DNA from: Haplomitrium mnioides
Lineage: Eukaryota > Marchantiophyta > Haplomitriopsida > Calobryales
Reading direction: 5' to 3'
DNA: 20,916 bases
Assembly (NCBI GenBank): GCA_049999725.1
Contig: JBNGIS010016937.1
Location: forward strand, 1-20,916
Shown: positions 8,852 through 18,712 of the stretch, piece after piece
Layout: each line of letters opens with the position of its first letter
Position numbering within the stretch: the stretch's first letter is position 1
Notes under the pieces: model-generated
The model's database searches: none
What the model saw: the letters and a program-made list of their open reading frames with translations, nothing else
Told to the model about the DNA's origin: nothing
Program-made: the position numbers and the translations under genes

Positions 8852-8950
8852 AGTGTTTGATGCAAGTGACATACGTGCTTGAATGTGTATCATTTCATTA
8901 TCATTCCTTGTGGACTAGTTGTTATAGCATCTAGTATGTAGAAGACACAT
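8852..8950 (-). repeat. right inverted arm of the foldback element
   Basis: Reverse complement of 8244-8342, starting AGTGTTTGATGC and ending GTAGAAGACACAT. It abuts the decayed RNase H of copia copy B within about 10 bp. Confidence 0.9.
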
Positions 8951-8956
8951 TTTTCC

Positions 8957-9500
8957 CCTCTTTCTACTAGCTACCATCATCACGATGTGATGATCTGGTA
9001 GGTATGTGAATGGGTTTGGTGACAAAATCTTAGGAAAATATTTTCCACCATTTAGTTGGACAAAATATATTGAAGATATGCATCATTAGATTTTTTTTCT
9101 ATGATGAATTGGTTGTAATATCAATATGTTTGGTTCTTGAGTGGTGAATTGGATTTCTCACTACGTTGATACTCCCTTGAACATTCGTGGAATTAAACAT
9201 TGGCAAATTTTGTTGAGACCTCGTATTTGAGAGTAGTATGAGCCAAATTTCTTCACTTATTCATTTGTTGAATGTAATATATTCAACTTATGTAGAAAAA
9301 ATTGTATGACTTTTGTTTCTTTGATGCCCAAGGTGCATTTTCTTCTTGCATAACTTGAAGCCACTAAAACATAAGCCAAATTTTACTATCCTATATAGAT
9401 ATTTGAAAATCCTTTTGGTTGGACATTTGTGATGCATACTAGGTTTATGCATAAACCTCAAGACAAAAATAATGATGATGTCATATTGGAGAGTAATCAT
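8957..9500 (-). pseudogene. copia RNase H and reverse transcriptase end, copy B
   Basis: Open segment 9500-9288 reads LQYDIIIIFVLRFMHKPSMHH, then KRIFKYLYRIVKFGLCFSG; the copia counterpart is TRPDI....SRFM..P...H..AKRILRYL.GT...GL.F at the RT to RNase H junction. Further down, VEYITF matches the E-Y-A motif, and RNPIHHSRTKHIDI at about 9163-9117 matches the diagnostic N.. .H.RTKHIDI block. A TKPI near 9010 fits the conserved terminal TKPL. Frame breaks and stops are present. The upstream reverse transcriptase core, expected above 9500, is not recognisable. Confidence 0.85.
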
Positions 9501-11823
9501 TCATCTTGGGTTTTCAAACCATGGGAGAAAAGAGTCTACATCTCCAAGAAAATGGTGTATAGCTTTGTTTTCAAAATATTGGTTTAGTTATACTCCTAGA
9601 AAGAAACATTAAATTTTCCATATGAATTGCAACAAAATTTTATCTTTCTTCATGAACAAAATTTCATGTACTTGCTCATAAAGAACGATAGCATTTCTTG
9701 AAATGTGTTTTAATGACAGATACATATTCAAAACGATCAAGAATGCCTCAGTTTATGTTTCATTTGGCAATAACAAATACTATTTTTTAATATTAAGTAT
9801 TGAAAAACATCATTTTGGTGTTTGTAGTTTTTTTTTTTGTAGAAACGTCATTTTCTATAAATGCCAATTGTTTATTTTATGTGAAGATCATTTTTTTTAA
9901 TTTTCTTGTTATTAAAAAATAAATTTTTTGTATTATTAAAATATTCTATTCAAATATCACATGACTGTGAACATACAACATGTATCCGAAATTGAATAAA
10001 ACATGTAAATTTTATAAAAAAGCATATTCAAACAAACGTGGATATCCATGTCTGCATAGACTTTATCACTATTAAATACCTACAAGTTTGCTAAAAATAA
10101 TCTGAAGATCAAATCTTGAATTAAACATGCTTTATTTATGAAAAAATACATTCAATCAAACAACAACGCATACATACACATGGACTTCAACTTGAATCTC
10201 CAAAAGCACCCAAAATACTAGAAGGAACATGTTCTTTATGGTATACAAAAACAAATCTCACACTCAATGATTTCAAATAGTAAGAAAGCCCTCGTCAAAA
10301 TACACTATGGCATGTAGATAGCAAAACAAATATGTAGCAAAACAATTATGAAGCAATTTCAAAGCACAAACAATGTATATGAATGTCATATAGCACAGAT
10401 TCACAACCTTGTTTTGTTCCATTGACAAATGCTAAATGGCATAGTTTTTCAGTGCTTGCAATTTGTGAAACATTCACAAAAGCATCATCTCTTTAACATT
10501 TTAGTTTAGTGAAAACCGTTGGAGCACTCACAATAGAGTGTATGGCTTGGCATTGGCATTGAACCACCTCGTCGATGCAAAGGTTGAAGCTCTTCATGCT
10601 TCTCTTCACCTCACTTGTCCATTAGCTAATATTCTAATACTCATGTGTATGAGCAATTTAAAGACCACCCATATGGTTGATGTTGCTTTTATTCTTGAAA
10701 AGCAATACCAAAGTAATAGACACAAGATCAATCTAGAAAATCACTTAATGTGAAAATAACCAAAAAAAAAAAAAAACACAAAAAACTTAGTGGTTTATGG
10801 CACAACAAATCTCTAGTAGCTGGTGCTTCACAATACTGAGTTGTTGGGAAGAATGAATTATAACAAAAGACTAGTAAGAAGATGTAGTGGTTGTGGTAAA
10901 GAATAACATTATGTCAAAAGTATCATCTTCTGAAAAATGCTATGAGGCATCATGCTTATATTTCTTAACATTATAGCCATAAGAATTGCTAGCAATTGCC
11001 AAGTTAAAAGCTTAGGGTTTGATAAATCCCTTGGGTTGTCAAGCATTGGACTCTCTATGGATACAATGGTTTATCATATTAACTTTGTTAACAAAAGTTT
11101 ATCATATTGTGTTTGGTTGTAGCTCTTCTTTTTCTACCTCAACTTTTGCACCAAGTAAACTTGGGCCAACAATTTCATCTTGCTTCAAGGACTTCCACTT
11201 CTTTTGCTTTTGGCAATGTAAAATGAAAACTAGCAAACATGAGACAAAAGTCAAACCTTTCTCTTGCTCTTTGTTGGTCTCCTTGGCAGCCCCAATCTTC
11301 TTCTTTCCTTTTGTTGTAGATGTCAACTTCTTCACCAATTGACACTCAATGGCTTTATCTCCTTACATTAAATCAAGAAAAATTAGCAATAAATATGAGT
11401 GTAAAACATAGAAATAAAGAACACATTCTTGGGCAATTGTACATGAATAATCAATAAATAAGAAAATTTCAAACTTACCAAAAGCTTCTAGAATAAAGTA
11501 TAGAAAAATATCATCTTCTATTCCTCCTTGTGGATGGGGAATTCCATTCTAGCTTCTTCTAAAGTGTGGCAATAAACCTCTAAACAAAATACCTTCACTA
11601 TCACAACCAAAATTTTGTATTTCTCCAACTTATGAGACATTTCATCAATCAACAACTCTTTTGCTTCCATACTCTTCAAGACAGAGATCCTGATTTCATC
11701 TTGAAACCATCAAAAGATCCACAAGGTGTATATTTCATATGTTATATTCTCAAAGACCCTTTGGCTTTTGGTTTTTGGTTTTTGGCCTTTGACTTGATTC
11801 TTCTCCCACATTGAAAAAATGGT
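9501..11823. other. AT-rich stretch without identifiable genes
   Basis: By position the first few hundred bases should include the reverse transcriptase of copia copy B; I see only unconvincing scraps near 9500-9700. The remainder has poly(A/T) runs (for example 16 A from about 10763) and short frames without motifs. A Lys-rich frame at 11102-11338 (minus) starts at TTG and overlaps a plus-strand frame of similar length; it is most likely chance. No RNA gene was seen. Confidence 0.5.
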
Positions 11824-12286
11824 TTGTTGAAGAGTCCACAACTCTTATCTCTGGAAAGCAAGCTGGAACCAATTGTCTTGAGAAGTGACAATTTTCTCAA
11901 GCGTGAATTTTCAAAGTCTCGAGAACCAATAGGAATCATTCTCACTCTCAACAAAACATTGATGCTAATACTCAATCTTTTGAATGGAGGTTATTTCAAG
12001 TTGATATTATTGGTTATAATTGTCATTGGTTGCAAAAACCTTAGCTTGTTGAAGAGTCTTGAGCTCTCCTCTCTCAAAAGCAAGTTTAAACCATATGTCT
12101 TGAGGAGTGACAATTTTCTCGAGTGTGACTTTCCAAAGTTGCTAAAACCAACTCATGCTTAAATTTTTAGGTTGAATCATTCTCATTCTCAATAAAACAT
12201 TGATGCTAGTACTCAATCTTTTGTATGGAGGTTATTTCAAGTGGATACTATGAATCATAATTGTTATTGGTTGTGAAAATCCAAGC
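11824..12286. repeat. tandem duplication of a 222-bp unit
   Basis: Unit one is 11824-12045 and unit two is 12046-12286. Both start TTGTTGAAGAGTC and share GAAGTGACAATTTTCTC / GGAGTGACAATTTTCTC, AAAACATTGATGCTA, TACTCAATCTTTTG and GGAGGTTATTTCAAG in order, so they are clearly homologous though diverged. A partial third start (CCAAGCTTCAATTGTTG) follows at about 12270. Because 222 is a multiple of three, one plus-strand frame (11824-12162) stays open across unit one into unit two and repeats the peptide LRSDNFL. I see no known domain in it. Confidence 0.85.
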
Positions 12287-12599
12287 TTCAATTGTTGCTA
12301 GTCTAATATACACAAAGTAGTTGCACAAAGATAGAATCACAATCTTTGTAATATACTTTAGTTCAACTATGACAATGGAAAATGAGTGTTTATACTTGTT
12401 GGCAAACATGCATTATGTCAATAAACCGCAAATTCTTTACTGAATTGTCAAATTTGAAAAAAAAAAAAACCCCAATTCTCTATCTCAAGTTTGTAAGATT
12501 AAGGTTTATGAGTCAAATAGATACTATTTCAACAAAAACTCGACATCTATGAATAGCAACATCCTTTATTTCATTTTTCCTTTCTAAAAATTTGTATGA

Positions 12600-12922
12600 G
12601 GATCCAATTATTCTTACTCCTATAACATATGCATCCTTTTATGCCATGCTCTCTTTGTTCTTGACACGGATGTTTGACTCCTTATTGGTTGTAGCTTCTC
12701 ATCTAAATTATCCTTAGATGACGACAAAAAATCTTGAACCATTGTTGGTGGAGAAGGTGGTGGTGGAATGCTTTAAAACAAAGCTTCCGCTTTTGTCTTG
12801 CCAAAGTACTTGCTTCTCATTTGGTTGATGTTATTAAGAGCACCAAGGTGTTGAATGGATTTAGCAAGAGTGCTATTCTTCTTCACTGTACTCCCACTCG
12901 GACATGAAGTAATTGTTATCTA
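12600..12922 (-). pseudogene. possible degenerate coding segment, family unknown
   Basis: On the minus strand one frame reads about 100 codons with a single internal stop (TAA at 12775-12773). Its composition looks protein-like: TLAKSIQHLGALNNINQMRS, then KAEALF, a Pro-rich IPPPPSPP, and FLSSSKDNLDEKLQP. It lacks an obvious start and ends at about 12620. I do not recognise the family. The base composition is higher in G+C than the flanks. It could equally be a chance open stretch. Confidence 0.2.
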
Positions 12923-12997
12923 AGAATTAAAAAATATAAGACAAGAACAAAATCGAAAGCAAAAAATTCGACAAGGTTAAATAATATGAGTATGGAA

Positions 12998-13633
12998 TCA
13001 ATATGTCTATGCGCGCATGGAGTACATAGGCTCATGCAAGTACAAACTCCTTGACTCCCAACGTGAAATAGCATGAGCTCAATGTTTGGAAGCCTATACT
13101 CGCATAGAATGCAAAATTCCATGCACGCTTGGGCTTTAGAAGACCTGACACACCTAAATTGCTAAATCCATGTGCGTCTAAATTGCAATAGTTCATGTAT
13201 GCATAGAATTTTAGCAACTGTGTATGCATGGACTCTCGGTAACCATGCACGTATTGTATTCAAAAGTCCAATTGCCCAAAGGCTTCAGAAATCCATTCAC
13301 ATATGGGCTAATTAAACGAAGTTTTTGCACATGTGGTTGTAGATAGTTCATACATGTATGGACTATTAAAATTTAGAAAGAAGATATAGACAACAGTCCA
13401 TGCACACCTTTCCTATTGTAGTCTAGACGTGCATGGGTAGCCCATGAACTTCTGCATCCAATGCGTGCTTGGATTGCAATAGTCCATGTGCATATGAACT
13501 ATGGAAGTCCATGCATACATTGAAGTTTGAAACTATGCGTGAATAGAAGTTGAGACTTAAGCACGCATAGACTTTGGAAAACCATACAAGCATGAACAAA
13601 TGTAGCTCATGCATGCATGGACTTTTGTGTCTT
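12998..13633. repeat. degenerate minisatellite of palindromic ATGCATGC units
   Basis: About 630 bp contain many imperfect copies of the half-sites TCCATGCAYGC and GCRTGCATGGACT, in both orientations, spaced irregularly by roughly 25-45 bp. The consensus core TCCATGCATGCATGGA is a perfect palindrome. Examples: GTCCATGCACAC at 13396, AGTCCATGTGCAT at 13481, GTCCATGCATAC at 13507 and ATGCATGCATGGACT at 13610. The three minus-strand frames here (12916-13638) are by-products. Confidence 0.8.
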
Positions 13634-14860
13634 GGCATCCACCTTAAAACCTAGTGAAAAATCATTTGAAAAGTACTTATCTATTTTTGTGTGTTTCAAA
13701 GAAGTCAATGTTAAACTTGTCATTGACATCTCTTTCATCAAACAATTTGCAACATTAACCTAGTAAAGTTCAATGCCCTGACTGTTACCCACTAAAAAGC
13801 CAAGGTGCATCTTTTTTCTTTCTCAAATCATCATAAAACAATTCTTCAAAAAGCTTGAGATTGTATTTCTTTTGTTCCCCGCTTCACAAGTAAAGATGTT
13901 TTGTAGGCTCTTTACTTGTGCCACAAGAAATAAGCCATTTGTGGCTCAATTTCTTTAGCTCTATCACTTTGACAACATTGAAATATAAAAAAGGTTTTGA
14001 TATCATGGTTTTCTTTGTTACCACATTTGCAACCAATTCACTAGAGTACTTAAATTGTTAAAATCCAAAGGAAAAATTAATAAGAAATATGAATTAGAAG
14101 TTAAGAGTCAAAAAGACCAAATATAGTGGAAATTGAAATTTGGTCATCAAAAATGAAAAAAAAAAACTTATCAAAGATGCATATGAAAATCAAAAGAAAC
14201 TTTGTGTCGAGGTGTTTTTTATATCCATAATGTTTTCAATAGTTTCTTGTCAAAAATTCATTGGTGTAGCTTCTTCCACATCACTCTTTTTGCTTATAAA
14301 ATATTTATTTATCTAGTATAAATAACAATTATGATTTCTACCTTTTTTGTTTTTCCAAAACATATTTCTATTATTTTTTTTGTTTTGTGGACTTATTCCA
14401 TACAACTTGTATTTTGCATACTACTCTATATATTGTTTAAATTTTGATTCAATTTTTGCAATTATGACTCTAAAAAAATATTTGATGATAGGATGGAGAG
14501 TTGAACACATTTTAAATTTGAATGCAAGCCATAGCAAGATTTAGAAGAAAAAAAAAAGGTATTAAGTATGATCAATAGTATTTTAGGGATAAATAAGTCG
14601 AGTACACATCAACATATATCTTTGAGTAACATTCTTGAAAGTAAACTCTATATGCACATAGGATCTCTCAAACAAGTTAAGTAAGAAAAGTTGTGACTTT
14701 CAAGAAAATTCAAAAACATCAAACCCCATATGGGCATAGGCTTTGACTCTCCTACTAGACCTCCTTACTTGAAAACCACACATCACAAAAAGAAAAGAAG
14801 TTCAAAATCAAGAAGATAAGAAGTACTTGACTACAATCACAACATAATGGTAAGGATGTT
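13634..14860. other. AT-rich stretch without identifiable features
   Basis: This separates the palindromic array from the DUF7869-like remnant. It contains long T-rich stretches (for example 14340-14470). The frame at 14347-14544 is hydrophobic only because it is T-rich. I see no motif, tRNA or ordered repeat. Confidence 0.5.
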
Positions 14861-15796
14861 GTGAATATAAGGTTGTCAACAACTAATAACAAAGATGAAA
14901 TTCAAGACAACATTGTGTTTGTTGCTACCTCTAAGAGAAGGAAATTCCAAGACCTATTAAATTTTGATTGTGATATATTAATGTCTTTAACAACTTTTAA
15001 TGAACTACTATTAGTACTCAAGTTGAAGTTGAAACAACAAATACAACGTCATCTCAAAAAAGAAAGCAATTGATTAAATCATTGTGGGAAAGTTCTCAGA
15101 ATGATTCTCAATCAAAATATGCTTCCTTGGATTTTTCATTGAAGGTTCTAATAGCAATTGAACAAATGTTGCCAAAAATCAAGAGTTTGTAGAAGAGACA
15201 ATTTTGGCTTGGTCGAGTTCTCTCAGCACTGAGACTTGTATGCCCAATTGTAAGAATTACACTCTAAAATGAAATTATACACTCAAAAATGTAAAAGACC
15301 TTCAAGAAAGTGCTTTGTCTCCAATGGCAAGATATGCATACAAACCAAAGGGTACTTTTCAAAGTCAAACCAAAACAAGTAAATCTCTTACATAATAATT
15401 CTTTGGAGAAAGTCAATTATAACTAGAGTTTTATTACGAGTACTTGATCCTAAATCAGTTACAAAGTTGAGAAGATTTTATAATGCAAAAATAATTGTAT
15501 ATCATTGTATAAGATATATTTCAACTTAACTGCTATAGAAATGTGCTTTTGGCAAAAAAAAGAAAAAAAAATGAAGAATTGAGATATCATGTTATAGTAG
15601 GAGGTACCTAGAAAATATGCAAAACTATCCAATCAATGTACTTTTCTTGGCATGACTATTGTGTGTTCGGATCCTATAGGCTCATTTAGAAGAGAGATTT
15701 ATTTGCTAAATGAGTATTTGCATGTGAATGGATCCATTCACAACATTTTCCAAGAACAATGAAAAAGAATGACGACTTAAGAAATATATAATTTGC
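14861..15796 (+). pseudogene. possible N-terminal part of the DUF7869-like gene
   Basis: A frame at 14861-15073 and a shifted continuation to about 15190 (KYASLDFSLKVLIAIEQML) look weakly protein-like and lie on the same strand directly upstream of the recognised core. The position and total length would suit the N-terminal region of the family, but no diagnostic motif is visible, and 15200-15796 is heavily broken. It is listed separately because the link is by context only. Confidence 0.25.
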
Positions 15797-18344
15797 TTGA
15801 AAATAATGCCAAATTGGAAGTGTGATTATTATGCAACTTATTTAAAAGAGAAGGATCTAGATTGTATTTTAAATTTCTTGCGTTTTACAAAGCATTGGAG
15901 AATACACTTTCCAATTTTTAAATTCCCAAATACAATATATTTATTGTTTGAGAAATGTGTAATGAGATTAAATCATTGCATGAAAGATTAGTTTTACAGC
16001 TTTCTCTTTTGTGTTCATATTATTACAAATCTATTGTTGTGGTTTGTAGCTACATGCACGTACGGAATTCATTTCCTCTTTTGTTCTCTTATTATTACAA
16101 ATGTTGTGCTACATTTGCAAGCCTTTGCTTGTAGGAGACTCTAAATGCATGCAAGATTTGTTCTCTCTTTTGCTCTTTTAATATTTCAATATCATTGTTG
16201 TTGTTTGCAACTTCATATGCGTATGAGACTTCTAAGGTGCAAGAGATTCCTTTCTTATTTTGTTCTATTATTATCACATTATTCTTTTTACATGTAGCTC
16301 TTTGTGCGTATGAGACTCACGACATACAAGAGATTTGTTTCCTCTTTAGTTTTCTTATTATTACAGACTTACTCTTATATTTTGTATCTTATGGATGTAT
16401 GAGACTCTAAACGCGAACAAGATTTGTTGCCCATTTTGTTTTCTAAATAGTACAAACTAATTGTTGTGGTTTGTAACCTTTTATGCTCAATAAGTTCATT
16501 TCTTCTTTTGTTCTCTTATTATTACAATCTTACTGTTGTGTTTGTAACCTCATGCGCATATGAAACTCTATACAAGAAAGAGACATATGCTTCTTTTTTT
16601 CAAATATTGAATGAAAATACCTCATTCATAATATTATTGGTATATATTGGTTAATTTTGTAGTGTAGTCAAATATAATTGCCAATTGTTTCTTCATTGTG
16701 ACTAACAAATGAAAGAAAGAACAAAACTTGCAAACCATCCAAGAAAATATAATATAAATGGTCAAAAATACTTAGATATCGTTATTGATGGTATGGATCA
16801 AAAGAAAAGTGCAATTTCACATCGGTCATAAGCACCAAAGAAAATTGATAAGGATTGCTTGGTGGGTGTTCATGTTGTCGGCGCTTCAAATTTCAATCAT
16901 ACTCTTTCTTCAAGGATCTTCTAAACATATAGCAAATTGAAAAGTGACTTTAACTTGATGGTTACAGTATTGAACAATATTATATGTGAGCTATAAAGGT
17001 CATTGCCTTCTACTATACATCTTGAGCTCAACAATCTGATGCATGAGGACAAGAATTCTATATTGTCTAGATATCTTAATCTCTTGGTTGCACAAAATTT
17101 CTTTTGAAAAATCAATCTGAGGCTTTTATGCTTACTAGCTATAGCAAAACACTACATTTGTTCTGTAATCCAAAACCACATGTAACTCTTCTAAGAGAGG
17201 CTTGGGATTTCAAGTTGCTTCTACAACAACCTCCATAATTCGTTCAAAAGAATCATGATATAACCTTTAATCAATAGTTCAAGTTCAAGTTGAGTGGTTT
17301 GGATGCAAAGATTTGGAGAAAGTAATTTCCAATAGATGAATTTTGGCTACCTGAGGTTGTTGTTTGACAACTCAAGTGTCTGCTAGAAGTGGAAACTTTG
17401 AGTACAACTTTGATCATGTTGAAGGCTTATTCTAAACTAAACCAATCTCAAAAAGGAAAAAAGGAAGTTGATGTAACCAAAGTGGTCCTTGGGGTTAAAA
17501 CAATGCTAGCAACAATTGATACAAGTTCTTCATATATTCTAATATAGAATGGTGGAGTGAGTTTTTTCTTGCATAACATGAGATTATAGGTTATATTGCT
17601 AAAGGAAAGCCAAGACTTCTAGAAATGAAATTCACATTTCCAATCTCACAATCTATAAACTCTTGTGATGATTTTCAAAACAAAGATGTATACTCTTTCA
17701 AGTTGATGTTCAACTCCAAAATGAAGAGATTGAAATCAACTCTATGTTTTATTCATGTCAAGCAATATACAATGGAGGTTCTAGGCTAAGAGAAGGAACT
17801 CTTTCACATGAAGCAAGATACAGTCACAAATTCTAGAGCGTACAAGACGTGAAAGCCAAAATGCTTGTTTTTGTTATTACATCTCTAGAACCAAAGAATA
17901 AACCATTTTAGATTGCAAAAGTTCTTAAATTTCTATCTTTTGATAAGGTATAACTCTAACCCCAAAACAAATATATGTTCAGTAGTATGTTTGTGAGGCT
18001 GAAGAATCGATACGTTTTTTGGACTATACTTTCCAAAGAAAAAAATATCCACAAAAGGAAAATGTATATATGGACTACATGTTGACATACTATATGCAAT
18101 AGATATCATGATACTCTTTATTGATTTTCTTCTTTAAAAAAATGAGTTGAGAAAAATGACTTTAGTAACCATCAAATCCATTCGTTTTGAATACGAGAGA
18201 ACTCAAAGACACCAATTCTCAAGTTTTTATAGAGAATGAAAAAATGTGATCAACACTCATAGTGATGGTGCGGACATTGATGAGCTCTCTAAAATCGACT
18301 CTGAAGAAATCGAGACTAATGGTTCTATATTGTATTGTTTATAA
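15797..18344 (+). pseudogene. decayed DUF7869-like (RNase H-fold-like?) gene
   Basis: The first block, 15797-15991, reads LRFTKHWRIHFPIFKFP and EKCVMRLNHC, like the family's 'F..iWR..FPh.kiPk......C..C'. After the minisatellite, 16709-17160 is one frame with four stops: MKERTKLANH, YLDIVIDGMDQKKSAISH (16784-16801 encodes IDGMDQ), GVHVVGA, LPSTIHLELNNLMHEDKNS (17012-17059), then YLNLLVAQNFF. The family normally has IIDGMDQ.KT.LPH, HV.G, LQLDN...ENKN and a following GHTHED.DQ; here the Asp of QLDN is Asn and the GHTHED block is lost. Later blocks are DFKLLLQQPP, QFKFKL-like, IDEFWLPE (17332-17355), EWWSEFF (17547-17567) and KPF-stop-IAKVL (about 17901-17926, stop where Trp is usual). An acidic tail may end at the TAA at 18342. 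The function of the family is unknown; spacing of acidic motifs suggests a nuclease-like fold. This copy is dead. Confidence 0.6.
15996..16600. repeat. seven-unit minisatellite with an approximately 90-bp period
   Basis: Unit starts (TTTGTAAC-like) lie at 16043, 16114, 16204, 16292, 16381, 16470 and 16541, giving periods of 71, 90, 88, 89, 89 and 71 bp, with a partial unit before the first. A full unit reads roughly: TTTGTAACTTCATGCGTATG, then AGACTCTAAACGTGCAAGA, TTTGTTTCCTCTTTTG, TTCTCTTATTATTACAA and a TTGTTGTGG end. The two 71-bp units lack the AGACTCTAAA part. Because the period is near a multiple of three, a frame at 16195-16410 repeats AYET and looks like a repetitive membrane protein; it begins with TTG and is an artefact. 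The array separates two parts of the DUF7869-like gene. Confidence 0.85.
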
Positions 18345-18637
18345 GATACTTTCTACTTATGTATATAATTCAATTCTACACATTGTATAATACAAATATT
18401 TATATTCTAATAGCTCCTTTTTGTTGAGCTCTATGTGTGCATTGACTTTTCAAGAAAAACACCAAATTGTATATAAAATCTAAAATGTTTCCATGTTTCT
18501 TATTATCTTTAGTGAGCATTGAATCTAAACATATGCCAATGTACTTAAAATAAAAATAATAATCTTCATATTGTTTGTCAAACTATTCAAGATAAAAAAA
18601 GCATTACGACATTCATTCATGCTTACTCAATACTCAA
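18345..18637. other. AT-rich stretch, nothing recognised
   Basis: Follows the putative end of the DUF7869-like remnant. Very AT-rich with no open frame or repeat of note. A polyadenylation-like context would be expected here, but AATAAA-type hexamers are common by chance in such DNA. Confidence 0.4.
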
Positions 18638-18712
18638 AGGCCTATGCATGTATGGATTACTAAAGCATGTGCAAGTATGGACTCCAAACCGGAACCCTAA
18701 AGCTAATGCACA
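18638..18712. repeat. short second patch of the palindromic ATGCATGC repeat
   Basis: Three degenerate units, CCTATGCATGTATGGATTAC, GCATGTGCAAGTATGGACTC and GCTAATGCACATGTTTGCTC, resemble the units of the 12998-13633 array. They lie on the other side of the DUF7869-like remnant. Confidence 0.55.

Larger units (their letters stand above)
8244..8950. mobile_element. foldback / MITE-like element with 99-bp inverted arms
   Basis: The left arm 8244-8342 and right arm 8852-8950 are reverse complements with 6 differences in 99 positions, about 94% identity. Both ends read ATGTGTCTTCTACATAC inward. The arms lose similarity abruptly at the inner ends, leaving a 509-bp AT-rich centre. The centre holds an open frame at 8418-8789 that begins with TTG, has its first ATG at about codon 63 and shows no motif, so I do not call it a gene. 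No clear target-site duplication is seen; flanks are ...AACATAT and TTTTCCCC. The size and arms suit a non-autonomous DNA transposon of unknown superfamily. Confidence 0.75.

Noticed and set aside
8244-8950. Target-site duplication for the foldback element
   Set aside because: Flanks AACATAT and TTTTCCCC do not match; at best a 2-bp AT could be claimed, which is meaningless in AT-rich DNA.
1-9500. A single copia element spanning both the integrase (left) and the RNase H (8957-9500)
   Set aside because: On the minus strand RNase H must lie at lower coordinates than gag. Here it lies at higher coordinates, so two separate elements are needed.
11102-11338. Lys-rich minus-strand frame, possible small basic protein
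   Set aside because: It starts at TTG, has no domain, and is mirrored by an equally long plus-strand frame; a chance result of T-rich plus-strand sequence is more likely.
16195-16410. Repetitive hydrophobic protein with AYET repeats
   Set aside because: The repeats come from the 88-90-bp minisatellite read in one frame; it starts at TTG and stops inside the array.
12998-16600. CRISPR-like arrays
   Set aside because: Units are degenerate, lack constant repeats with unique spacers, and the setting is a plant genome.
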